Below are positions 12,830-18,835 of a DNA stretch of 35,476 bases, in pieces; position 1 is the first letter of the stretch, and every line of letters begins with the position of its first letter. The DNA is from a virus, in IMG/VR virus record IMGVR_UViG_3300022074_000165, positions 1-35,476 of that record. One strand, 5' to 3'. Made by a program: the position numbers and the translations under genes. The notes beneath the pieces were generated by a model. That model saw nothing but the letters and a program-made list of their open reading frames with translations. It ran no database searches and was not told the DNA's origin.

Positions 12830-13681
12830 ATGGTAAAATTAAAAGTTTTAGATTTATTTTCAGGCATTGGTGGTTTTGCACTAGGGCTAGAAAGCACAGG
12901 TTATTTCAAGACAGTACAATTTGTCGAGAACGAAAAGTGGTGTCAACAAATATTAGCCAAGAACTTTCTTGGAGTGCCAATACATGACGACATCAAAACC
13001 TACAACACATACCAAGGCGTTGAAGCAGATGTCGTTGTTGGTGGATTCCCTTGTCAGCCCTTCTCGGTTGCTGGCAAAGGAAAAGCCATACAAGACGACA
13101 GACATCTGTGGCCAGAAATGTTTAGAGTTATTAGACAAACAAAACCTACCTGGGTCATTGGGGAAAATGTCAGAAATATTGTTAGCATCTCAGACGGCAT
13201 GGTACTCGAACAAGTGTACCTTGACTTGGAAAGCCAAGGTTACGAAGTCCAATCGTTTATTATACCAGCTTCATCAGTCAACGCACCGCACCAAAGATAT
13301 AGAACATGGATCATTGGATATAGAACCTCCGACAGAGGGCAATCTATGGAGTACCCCAACAGCTTTCGATCACACAAACATAAAAAATCCGAGGAAGAAA
13401 TCAACAGGAGGACAGAAACCTCCGTTGCAACAACAAGTACAGATGTGGCCGACACCGACAGCAAGGGATTACAAAGACAACGGGAAATCACCAGCAGAAC
13501 TTATGAGGAACTCAAAAACTTTGGCAACCCATGCTGGTGGAACACTGAACCCGATGTGGGTAGAATGGTTGATGGGCTACCCAATAGGGTGGACAGACTT
13601 AAGGGATTAGGCAATGCAATCGTACCACAAATTGCATATCAAATTGGAATGGCAATAAAAGAGGCAGAAAATGATAGCTGA
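12830..13681 (+). CDS. C5-cytosine DNA methyltransferase
   Basis: 283 aa, S-adenosylmethionine-dependent, methylating cytosine in DNA, probably to evade restriction. Motif I DLFSGIGGFALGL (8-20), motif IV with catalytic Cys GFPCQPFS (C75), motif VI ENV (112-114), motif VIII QRYR (155-158) and motif X VDRLKGLGNAIVPQIAY (254-270). The variable segment between VIII and X is short. Oddity: nearly all of the gene from 12969 to 13610 is also open in the +1 frame, and the +1 reading of the 3' half is itself a recognisable methyltransferase-type tail. Overlaps the next gene by 11 nt. Confidence 0.93.
   Translation: MVKLKVLDLFSGIGGFALGLESTGYFKTVQFVENEKWCQQILAKNFLGVPIHDDIKTYNTYQGVEADVVVGGFPCQPFSVAGKGKAIQDDRHLWPEMFRVIRQTKPTWVIGENVRNIVSISDGMVLEQVYLDLESQGYEVQSFIIPASSVNAPHQRYRTWIIGYRTSDRGQSMEYPNSFRSHKHKKSEEEINRRTETSVATTSTDVADTDSKGLQRQREITSRTYEELKNFGNPCWWNTEPDVGRMVDGLPNRVDRLKGLGNAIVPQIAYQIGMAIKEAENDS
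12969..13610 (+). other. second open frame inside the C5 methyltransferase gene
   Basis: The +1 frame stays open for 213 codons. Its last 110 residues include LWSTPTAFDH, QMWPTPTARDYKDNGKSP and GGTLNPMWVEWLMGYPIGWTDL, signatures I know from the C-terminal part of other phage C5 methyltransferases. The first half of this frame carries nothing recognisable. I do not call it an independent gene: no Shine-Dalgarno, and it lies wholly inside a gene with complete motifs. It may record a frame switch in the ancestry, or be reached by +1 frameshifting. Confidence 0.5.
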
Positions 13682-14156
13682 TATTTCATGGCATGAATAC
13701 CAAATGGCAGCTCAGGTAGGTGTCAGCCGTAAATCACAATCAATTAATCTTGGTCATAAAGATCGTTATGGCTCAGTTTGGAACCCAATTAATGACATAG
13801 GATGGTCAGTCGTTAGTGCTGTATCTGAATTGGCCGTTGCTAAATGCCTGAAGATGTATTGGGATGGCTCAGTCAATACCTTCTCACGACCTGATTTAGA
13901 GGGCATAGAAGTTAAGGCCCAACTTCATCATAGTATTGATCCTAGTAAGACAAGCAACTTTCTAATTATAAAACCAAATGCAGATGACGAGCTTGTGCAT
14001 GTCTTAGTCCTTGTTCATTCTAACACACGATACGAGGTTGTTGGATTTATTAAAGGTAAGAACGCAAAGATCACACAGTTTGAACGACAAGTAAAAGATC
14101 GGCCACCATTTTATGCCGTACCAATTGATGAACTTACAGATATGAGGATGTTATGA
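13671..14156 (+). CDS. PD-(D/E)XK-type endonuclease-like protein
   Basis: 161 aa. E53 (AVSELAVAKCL), D75 (RPDLEG) and E80-x-K82 (IEVKAQ) give the E ... D ... ExK order of PD-(D/E)XK enzymes. N-terminal helices and a C-terminal beta/alpha tail follow the size of phage endonuclease-like proteins. Sitting directly after a C5 methyltransferase (11-nt overlap), it could be a restriction-type partner or a recombination nuclease. No evidence decides between these. Confidence 0.65.
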   Translation: MIADISWHEYQMAAQVGVSRKSQSINLGHKDRYGSVWNPINDIGWSVVSAVSELAVAKCLKMYWDGSVNTFSRPDLEGIEVKAQLHHSIDPSKTSNFLIIKPNADDELVHVLVLVHSNTRYEVVGFIKGKNAKITQFERQVKDRPPFYAVPIDELTDMRML

Positions 14157-14332
14157 TTAAACATTACACAATTACTGCACTAATTTTATTTGTTTTTGTA
14201 TTGGGTTTATACATTGGACACTATTTTGCGGCCCCAATCCATCACGTTCTTGATGACCAATGGACCGAGATTACAATAGCTCGTGAACAGATAGAATTAA
14301 TCTGCATTCAAGTAGGCTGTATCTTTGAATAG
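14153..14332 (+). CDS. 59-residue single-TM protein
   Basis: Begins in the previous stop (ATGA at 14153-14156). A basic N-terminus (MIKHY) and one transmembrane helix (TALILFVFVLGLYIGHYF) precede a short acidic extracytoplasmic part with two Cys (CIQVGC). Overlaps the initiator-like gene by 8 nt. No family recognised. The coupling on both sides and clean topology support a real gene. Confidence 0.65.
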   Translation: MIKHYTITALILFVFVLGLYIGHYFAAPIHHVLDDQWTEITIAREQIELICIQVGCIFE

Positions 14333-14912
14333 CCAGGCAAAATGGGGGTGGTTTCTCCGATCTGATGTCAGCCCCAACGGGAAGATCGTTTACCTCTTAT
14401 TGAGTGAGTATAAGGCCAAATACGGGAGGTGCTATATTCGTCAACAAACCATTGCAAACCAAATTAATATGAACAGAAGAACAGTCGTTCGTGCATTGCG
14501 TGAGTTAGAAGATAAACGATTAATTACAAGAAAAAGATTAAAAAGCTCGTGTGAATATTTTTTACATATCAGCTTATTGGACAATGTTCTAAGCCCTCAA
14601 CAAAGTGATAGGACACAGGAGTCTTATATTAGAAGAGTATATAGTAATACTAATAATACTACTTATAATACTACTAAGAATACTAAGAAGGTGCCAGATT
14701 TGTCTCATCTGGGGAAGAATTTAAAGATGAATTATAAGACTGCTGTCCATGACATAAAAAATGGGAGTAGACTAAAAAAAGCGGACCAACTTGTTCACAA
14801 TAAATTCTTTACTCACATGAAATCACGAGGTGATATGGGTAAGTTTTGGCAACAACTTATTGATGGTGAAATCGAATGGCCTGAAGAACTACCAAAGTTA
14901 GGTAAAGCATAA
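14325..14912 (+). CDS. replication-initiator-like protein (HTH_36 winged helix)
   Basis: 195 aa from a TTG start at 14325 (no in-frame ATG before the conserved region; AGG eight bases upstream). Residues 8-85 form a winged helix of the HTH_36/replication-protein type: GKIVYLLLSEYKAKYGRCY, QQTIANQINMNRRTVVRALRELEDKRLI. An Asn/Thr linker (107-122) follows, then a helical basic C-terminus with KFWQQLIDGEIEWPEELP. This is the layout of lambda-O-like initiators, which bind repeats inside their own gene and recruit host helicase. Iteron-like repeats encode the linker. The role is inferred. Confidence 0.68.
   Translation: MNSQAKWGWFLRSDVSPNGKIVYLLLSEYKAKYGRCYIRQQTIANQINMNRRTVVRALRELEDKRLITRKRLKSSCEYFLHISLLDNVLSPQQSDRTQESYIRRVYSNTNNTTYNTTKNTKKVPDLSHLGKNLKMNYKTAVHDIKNGSRLKKADQLVHNKFFTHMKSRGDMGKFWQQLIDGEIEWPEELPKLGKA
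14646..14685 (+). repeat. iteron-like direct repeats, origin candidate
   Basis: Four copies of AATACTA at 14646, 14655, 14667 and 14679 (spacing 9, 12, 12) inside an almost GC-free stretch. They lie in the middle of the initiator-like gene and encode its Asn/Thr linker. The arrangement resembles the lambda origin inside gene O. A simple codon-repeat explanation is the alternative. Confidence 0.5.
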
Positions 14913-14980
14913 TGAAAGTCCTTGGTCATTCTTGGGCTTATTCTTGGTTCCTTGCTCATTCTTGGAAGTTTATCAAATGA
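14912..14980 (+). CDS. 22-residue Trp/His/Ser micro-ORF
   Basis: MKVLGHSWAYSW, then FLAHSWKFIK, with a thrice-repeated (H/Y)SW. Its ATG overlaps the initiator stop (TAATG) and its TGA overlaps the next ATG (ATGA), filling the gap exactly. At DNA level ATTCTTGG occurs three times. It may be a translated coupling element, a leader peptide or a small effector. Confidence 0.5.
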   Translation: MKVLGHSWAYSWFLAHSWKFIK

Positions 14981-15384
14981 GTATCACCTCTGTACAAATA
15001 ATAGATATGTTTCAAATAGCTTATGATACAGACAAAAAGCTGCCCTCTGTATATAAGCAAGGTGCAAGTTCTATGAGATTTGATATTGTTCATGATAGCT
15101 CAGATCATAATCGTTGGAGTAAGCAGCCCATTAAAACAGTTGCTACAAGTCGAGAGATTGAGATATACGAGTTTTGTCTTTTTTACTTAGGCCCATTAAT
15201 GAGTGTAGATGAGAGAAAACTTGTTTGGGCCAGAACCTTGAACGCCCCCTGGCATTGGATAGGCAAGAATATTCTTCATTGTTCCCGTCATACTGCAAAA
15301 AAGAGATATTTAGAAGTTATTCGTATGCTTAGAATGAGAGTGTCAATCAGTGAGGAGCTTATGAAAAAGCTCCCCAGGATTTAA
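14977..15384 (+). CDS. DUF6362-like protein, end of early operon
   Basis: 135 aa from ATG 14977 (a longer in-frame reading from 14932 would overlap the micro-ORF). The C-terminal half, DERKLVWARTLNAPWHWIGKNILHCSRHTAKKRYLEVIRMLR, has the pattern 'ER-x-x-x-W-A ... W-x-x-I ... SR-x-TA-x-x-RY' of DUF6362 phage proteins, an HTH-like motif. Probably DNA-binding and possibly an early/late regulator. It ends tail-to-tail, overlapping by 4 nt, with the leftward operon. Confidence 0.65.
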   Translation: MSITSVQIIDMFQIAYDTDKKLPSVYKQGASSMRFDIVHDSSDHNRWSKQPIKTVATSREIEIYEFCLFYLGPLMSVDERKLVWARTLNAPWHWIGKNILHCSRHTAKKRYLEVIRMLRMRVSISEELMKKLPRI

Positions 15385-15722
15385 TTAACATTATTGACAA
15401 CTTCATAGGGCTTAAACATTTTTAAGTCTGGTAATTCAGTATATATTTCCATACTCCACTGAGTTCTAAAATCCCACTTATCAACAAAAATTCCTAAATT
15501 ACACAGCTTACGAAAAGTAGAGCTGCATTTATTATAAAATTTCTCGTTACCGTTTGGAAAATCATGATCTAAAGAATACAATCTAAAATCTAATTCAGCT
15601 TTTAAAAAATCATCAACGTATTTTTTATGTTTATTGTTAAATAAATAAACTGTGTTTTTATCACATAAGCCACCAGCAGCTTTATCACCACTACAAGCAA
15701 CTAAACATAATTGAAAAGCCAT
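15381..15722 (-). CDS. hypothetical protein
   Basis: 113 aa. GGAGGA lies 9 nt before the ATG. Aromatic and charged (RLYSLDHDFPNGNEKFYNKCSSTFRKL; WDFRTQWSMEIYTELPDL). Several Cys. The N-terminus (MAFQLCLVACSGDKA) looks a little like a lipobox but lacks a basic n-region, so export is doubtful. No family recognised. Last gene of the leftward accessory operon. Confidence 0.7.
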   Translation of the reverse strand: MAFQLCLVACSGDKAAGGLCDKNTVYLFNNKHKKYVDDFLKAELDFRLYSLDHDFPNGNEKFYNKCSSTFRKLCNLGIFVDKWDFRTQWSMEIYTELPDLKMFKPYEVVNNVN

Positions 15723-15723
15723 G

Positions 15724-15927
15724 TTATTTGTCCTCCGTTTTGTTTTGTTTTAAAAATTCATTTACTCGATTTTGTGTAAATATGTGACAAGCTAACAAAA
15801 AATCATAGTCGTCAGTTTTGTCCTCTTTTAAATCGTCAATGATATAATCAAGATCAAGAATATCAGATAGTTCCTCGATTATATCAATTGCTTCATCAAG
15901 TTTGTCTTGCATTGATCTTTGTTTCAT
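15724..15927 (-). CDS. small acidic protein
   Basis: 67 aa with 23 Asp/Glu (DEAIDIIEELSDILDLDYIIDDLKEDKTDDYD), predicted helical. DNA mimicry is conceivable for so acidic a phage protein but unproven. Its start region, GAGGACCAATGAAACAAA, is identical over 18 nt to that of the gene upstream. ATGA-coupled. Confidence 0.68.
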   Translation of the reverse strand: MKQRSMQDKLDEAIDIIEELSDILDLDYIIDDLKEDKTDDYDFLLACHIFTQNRVNEFLKQNKTEDK

Positions 15928-16133
15928 TGGTCCTCACTGTTATTTAAAAAATTATCTATTTCTTTTGCTAATTTTGGTTTCTTAGAATAGCAATTTTGAC
16001 AGACCATCCCTTTATGAAAATCAATATCACAAATGGCAAAATAGCTTTGTGCTATTTCAGTCATTTCTTCATATTCGGTTTCTATGTGATATACTTTTTT
16101 GCAAATATCACAGTCATAGTTAGTTTGTTTCAT
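15924..16133 (-). CDS. small zinc-ribbon protein
   Basis: 69 aa. Two knuckles C-x2-C (DCDICKK, about 8-11; VCQNCYS, about 45-48) with an acidic middle. A zinc ribbon, so possibly nucleic-acid or protein binding. Strong GGAGG before the ATG. It ends EDQ-stop because the next gene's GAGGACCAATGA lies in frame. Confidence 0.7.
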   Translation of the reverse strand: MKQTNYDCDICKKVYHIETEYEEMTEIAQSYFAICDIDFHKGMVCQNCYSKKPKLAKEIDNFLNNSEDQ

Positions 16134-16276
16134 TGGTCCTCCTTTGTTATTTGTTGTTTAATATCGTCATAAATACTTTCTAAGGTGACATCAGAAACAT
16201 CAAAATTATCCCATTCTTGCCCCTTGTATGTGACGTAAACTTGCACTTCTAATTCATCCATATTAATTTTATTCAT
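16130..16276 (-). CDS. small acidic protein
   Basis: 48 aa (MNKINMDELEVQVYVTYKGQ ... VTLESIYDDIKQQ). A good Shine-Dalgarno AAAGGGGG lies before the ATG; the stop overlaps the next ATG, and the overlap with the upstream gene is 8 nt. Beta then alpha by eye. Function unknown. Supported mainly by its place in an unbroken chain of coupled genes. Confidence 0.6.
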   Translation of the reverse strand: MNKINMDELEVQVYVTYKGQEWDNFDVSDVTLESIYDDIKQQITKEDQ

Positions 16277-16421
16277 TGTTAACCCCCTTTATTAGTTTAA
16301 TTAGTTCAATGATTAGTTCTTTCGTGCCTAAAATAACTATTAAGACAAAGAAACAGGCCATGGCCCCCAATAGGAATTGTGGGCCTGGGTCTAGGTTTAT
16401 TGTTGTTAGCAGCTCAACCAT
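16269..16421 (-). CDS. 50-residue single-TM protein
   Basis: MVELLTTINLDPGPQF followed by a transmembrane helix (LLGAMACFFVLIVILG) and a helical tail (TKELIIELIKLIKG). Overlaps the genes on both sides by 8 nt. Membrane-associated early protein of unknown function. Confidence 0.6.
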   Translation of the reverse strand: MVELLTTINLDPGPQFLLGAMACFFVLIVILGTKELIIELIKLIKGVNNE

Positions 16422-16722
16422 TTAAGGCTTCACTATTGTTTAAATTTGTATAAATTAAATTCTCATAATTGACACGACCACCCAAACGATCTAACAAAAA
16501 CATATGTAAATATTTTGAAGTGGTCCTACTGTAATTATAATATTCTTGATCTAAATAAGTTTCAGCTACACCAAAATTTGAACTGTCATAGATTGTTTTA
16601 GCAATTAAAGTTTCATAACTTTGAAAATATTCAACCTTATTGCCTTCTGGTGTTTTAGTTTGAATTATAAATTGATTAGGAACTACATTTCCTTTTGGAC
16701 TTTTCATATTAATTACTTTCAT
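16414..16722 (-). CDS. hypothetical phage protein (DUF8033-like pattern)
   Basis: 102 aa. MKSPKGNVVPNQFIIQTKTPEGNKVEYFQSYETLIAK, then YLDQEYYNYSRTTSKYLHMFL. The pattern 'NQFII ... FQSY-x-x-x-I-A-K ... YLD-x-x-Y-x-YS-x-TTSKY-x-x-FL' is one I associate with DUF8033 phage proteins; the match is from memory. Often encoded in early regions; function unknown. Overlaps the coiled-coil gene upstream by 14 nt. Confidence 0.72.
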   Translation of the reverse strand: MKVINMKSPKGNVVPNQFIIQTKTPEGNKVEYFQSYETLIAKTIYDSSNFGVAETYLDQEYYNYSRTTSKYLHMFLLDRLGGRVNYENLIYTNLNNSEALNG

Positions 16723-16873
16723 TGCAACCCCCTTTCAATTGCTCATTAAGTTTTATTAATTTACTTTCTAAGTGGTTTAGCCTTTCAACGTCATCAGTTG
16801 AATAGCTTGTATTGTCAAACATCCAATAAATGTCATTGATCTGCTTTTGAACTTGTTTAATTTGTTCGATCAT
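16709..16873 (-). CDS. small coiled-coil protein, first gene of leftward accessory operon
   Basis: 54 aa (MIEQIKQVQKQINDIYWMFD, then a heptad-like ERLNHLESKLIKLNEQLKGG). GAGGAAAA lies 8 nt before the ATG. It follows the 16.9-kb operator/promoter region by about 25 nt, so it is the first gene of the leftward operon. Function unknown. Confidence 0.62.
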   Translation of the reverse strand: MIEQIKQVQKQINDIYWMFDNTSYSTDDVERLNHLESKLIKLNEQLKGGCNESN

Positions 16874-16897
16874 TGTTATTTTCCTCTATTAATGTTC

Positions 16898-16912
16898 TGA
16901 TCTCATAGATCA
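16898..16912. promoter_or_regulatory. perfect operator in 16.9-kb divergent control region
   Basis: TGATC-tcata-GATCA, a perfect palindrome. Its centre is 18 bp from that of the next site. It lies just downstream of the predicted leftward promoter, upstream of the leftward accessory operon. Confidence 0.6.
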
Positions 16913-16914
16913 TA

Positions 16915-16944
16915 TTGACCACTATGGTCATAATATAATATATG
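16915..16944 (+). promoter_or_regulatory. possible rightward promoter for packaging operon
   Basis: -35 TTGACC (16915-16920, 5 of 6), an 18-nt spacer and -10 TATATG (16939-16944, 4 of 6). It would start near 16951, about 90 nt before the gene at 17040. The operator at 16916-16930 covers the -35 and spacer. It could be a repressed promoter for the packaging/virion region. Confidence 0.4.
16916..16930. promoter_or_regulatory. variant operator, perfect palindrome
   Basis: TGACC-actat-GGTCA, the same 5-5-5 architecture with one matched change in each arm, so symmetry is kept. It overlaps both predicted divergent promoters. Confidence 0.55.
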
Positions 16945-16948
16945 TCAA
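16921..16948 (-). promoter_or_regulatory. leftward promoter of accessory operon
   Basis: On the minus strand a perfect -35 TTGACA (plus 16943-16948) and, after 16 nt, -10 CATAGT (4 of 6; plus 16921-16926). The start would fall near 16914, 40 nt before the ATG at 16873. Both operators overlap the -10 and start. Confidence 0.45.
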
Positions 16949-17039
16949 TACCATAATAAAAAAAAATATTGGACATTTTGCCTCGAATAAGCTTTAAATC
17001 TTGATATAATTGCAAATCATTGCGTTGATTTAATAAATC

Positions 17040-17294
17040 ATGGTAGGAAGGCCCCAATCTAAAATTTTTTGTGAGAGCCTCACAAGATCATCAAACTATA
17101 CTAGACAATGTAGGGCCAAGGGCTACTTGATGAAGTCTGGCCATTATCGTTGCAAAAATCATGGCGGATATAGTGATTGGAACGCAAAAACTAATGAAGG
17201 CAAGTTTAAGGCCCTTAGAAATTTAAGATCATTAAAACATTTATCAGATGAAAAAATTAGAACTAAATACATCATTGAAAGAGAAAATCCTTGA
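17040..17294 (+). CDS. HGG-type small zinc-binding protein
   Basis: 84 aa. CRAKGYLMKSGHYRCKNHGGYSDWNAKTNEGKFKALRNLRSLK: Cys-x14-Cys-x2-His with the HGG and 'KT-x-EGK-x-x-x-x-NL' motif seen in small phage and plasmid proteins. It probably holds a zinc and binds nucleic acid. Directly before the terminase small subunit, overlapping it by 47 nt, so a packaging or regulatory role is plausible. No Shine-Dalgarno. Confidence 0.7.
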   Translation: MVGRPQSKIFCESLTRSSNYTRQCRAKGYLMKSGHYRCKNHGGYSDWNAKTNEGKFKALRNLRSLKHLSDEKIRTKYIIERENP

Positions 17295-17712
17295 GCAATT
17301 GAGCCTGGGAGTGAATTTAACTAAAATATGTAATGACAAAACCATGCCTAGTTTAACAACTGTTTATAAGTGGTGTAGAGAATATAAAGAGTTTGGTGAG
17401 GAAGTTACAGAATGTAGAAGGTTAGGCTGCCAAACATGGCTCGATACTGCAATGAATGAATTAGACAAAAAAGACGTACCACCCAATCAAATACCATTTT
17501 TAAGAGAGAAGTTATATATGGCCCGTTGGATGGCTTCTAAATTGTTGGGAGCTTACGGGGACAAGCAAGAGATTAAACAAAGTGGTGACAGTTCATTGAC
17601 TATTAAATGGGAGGCAAGTCTCCCCCTTTCGGATCATGCACACGCAAGCATTAACGCACATGATGGAGTTCAGAAAGATAATGCTGCAACCCTGGAGGAC
17701 AAACAACCCTAA
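17248..17712 (+). CDS. terminase small subunit
   Basis: 154 aa. An N-terminal HTH (KEKILEQLSLGVNLTKICND, MPSLTTVYKWCREYKEFGEEV) that would recognise the packaging site, a central helical oligomerisation region (CQTWLDTAMNELDKK...QIPFLREKLYMARWMASKLLGAYGDK) and a flexible tail. This matches small-terminase-like proteins, with the typical 'WMASKL-x-x-x-YGDK'. A hairpin cluster follows directly, and the large subunit lies two genes on. Confidence 0.85.
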   Translation: MKKLELNTSLKEKILEQLSLGVNLTKICNDKTMPSLTTVYKWCREYKEFGEEVTECRRLGCQTWLDTAMNELDKKDVPPNQIPFLREKLYMARWMASKLLGAYGDKQEIKQSGDSSLTIKWEASLPLSDHAHASINAHDGVQKDNAATLEDKQP

Positions 17713-17738
17713 TATTTAAGGCACGGCCTAACAAATTG

Positions 17739-17807
17739 ACGGGCTTCTATCCCGTAAGCATTATTTTTTGGCAGTTTGCCAGGGGGTACACCCCGAAAAG
17801 TCGGCCG
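17739..17807 (+). other. GC-rich hairpin cluster between terminase genes, packaging-site candidate
   Basis: Three perfect inverted repeats stand in a row: ACGGG/CCCGT (17739-17755), TGGCA/TGCCA (17769-17781) and GGGG/CCCC (17783-17794), followed by the palindrome CGGCCG (17802-17807). This is the most GC-rich short stretch in an AT-rich genome and is non-coding (17713-17849). A TTTTTT run (17764-17769) after the first hairpin could make it a terminator. A cos/pac element beside terS is the alternative. Confidence 0.5.
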
Positions 17808-17849
17808 CCGTTTATATGTATATATATATCCCCAACTCAAGGTACCTAG

Positions 17850-18032
17850 ATGGATGATGATTTAAAAGATTTAATTGCAATGGTGTTTTACGACAACGGC
17901 ACAAAGAGTGTGTTCATAAACATCACAGGCTTTAGAAATGCACTGCACGGCAGAGATGTGTCTGATTATATATGCAATCAATTGAACATAGACTTAATGG
18001 ATCTATACGGTGAACAACCAACAGTACATTAA
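17850..18032 (+). CDS. small hypothetical protein
   Basis: 60 aa, acidic (MDDDLKDLIAMVFYDNGTKS ... VSDYICNQLNIDLMDLYGE). The stop shares a base with the methyltransferase ATG (TAATG). No family recognised, and no clear Shine-Dalgarno. The tight coupling is the main support. Confidence 0.6.
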   Translation: MDDDLKDLIAMVFYDNGTKSVFINITGFRNALHGRDVSDYICNQLNIDLMDLYGEQPTVH

Positions 18033-18835
18033 TGCAGTTAATTAACGATGACTGTTTAAATGCTCTAAAAAAAATAAAAGATAAAAGCATTGATTTAATA
18101 CTTACTGATCCACCTTATGGAACGACACAATGTAAATGGGATAATGTTATTCCATTTGAGCCTATGTGGAATGAGCTTAAAAGAGTAATTAAAGATAATG
18201 GTTGTATAGCATTATTTGGAAGTGAGCCATTTAGTAGTGCTTTAAGAATGAGTAATATTGAAAACTTTAAATATGATTGGGTTTGGGATAAAGTTCAGCC
18301 TACGGGTATGCCTTTGGTTAAAAAAATGCCTATGAAACAACACGAAATAGTTTCCATCTTTTATTCAAAACAACCAACATATAATAGACAGATGACAGAT
18401 AGACCACCAAAAGATGTAAGAGTCAATGCAGTAAAAAATAAACTTAATCAAAAGACAAATAAAGGCTATAATCATAATGGCACTATTATTTGCAAATATG
18501 CTAATGATTATGACCCAACTAAGGTAAACCCTAAAAGCATAATTACTTTTTCAAAACAGCCAAAAAGGATTAAAAATATACACCCAACACAAAAACCAGT
18601 GGCTTTATTAGAATACCTTATTAAAACTTATACTAATGCAAACGATAAAGTTTTAGATTTTACAATGGGTAGTGGTTCAACTGGAGTTGCTTGTAAGAAT
18701 ACAAACAGAAATTTTATAGGCATAGAACTAGACAAAGACTATTTTGATATAGCTCAACAAAGAATTGAAAATGCAAATAACTATTCCTTACAGCCCAAGA
18801 GAGCTGCAACAAGAGATACACACAAACTTAGCTAA
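18032..18835 (+). CDS. DNA adenine/cytosine-N4 methyltransferase (beta class)
   Basis: 267 aa. Catalytic motif IV DPPYG (26-30) comes first and the AdoMet motif FTMGSGSTG (210-218) near the end, with HPTQKPV (184-190, motif X): the beta-type order of amino-methyltransferases. It would modify adenine-N6 or cytosine-N4 in phage DNA, giving protection from host restriction, and might mark DNA for packaging given its place between the terminase genes. Its last 71 nt are shared with the large terminase gene in another frame. Confidence 0.92.
   Translation: MQLINDDCLNALKKIKDKSIDLILTDPPYGTTQCKWDNVIPFEPMWNELKRVIKDNGCIALFGSEPFSSALRMSNIENFKYDWVWDKVQPTGMPLVKKMPMKQHEIVSIFYSKQPTYNRQMTDRPPKDVRVNAVKNKLNQKTNKGYNHNGTIICKYANDYDPTKVNPKSIITFSKQPKRIKNIHPTQKPVALLEYLIKTYTNANDKVLDFTMGSGSTGVACKNTNRNFIGIELDKDYFDIAQQRIENANNYSLQPKRAATRDTHKLS

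Noticed and set aside
14646-14685. CRISPR-like array from the AATACTA repeats
   Set aside because: Units are only 7 nt with 2-5 nt between them and lie in a reading frame; no CRISPR-type repeat or cas gene anywhere in the window.
16857-17057. 66-codon minus-strand ORF (MGPSYHDLLNQ...)
   Set aside because: It runs through the divergent promoters and both operators, overlaps the better-supported 54-aa gene start, and has no Shine-Dalgarno. Treated as chance.
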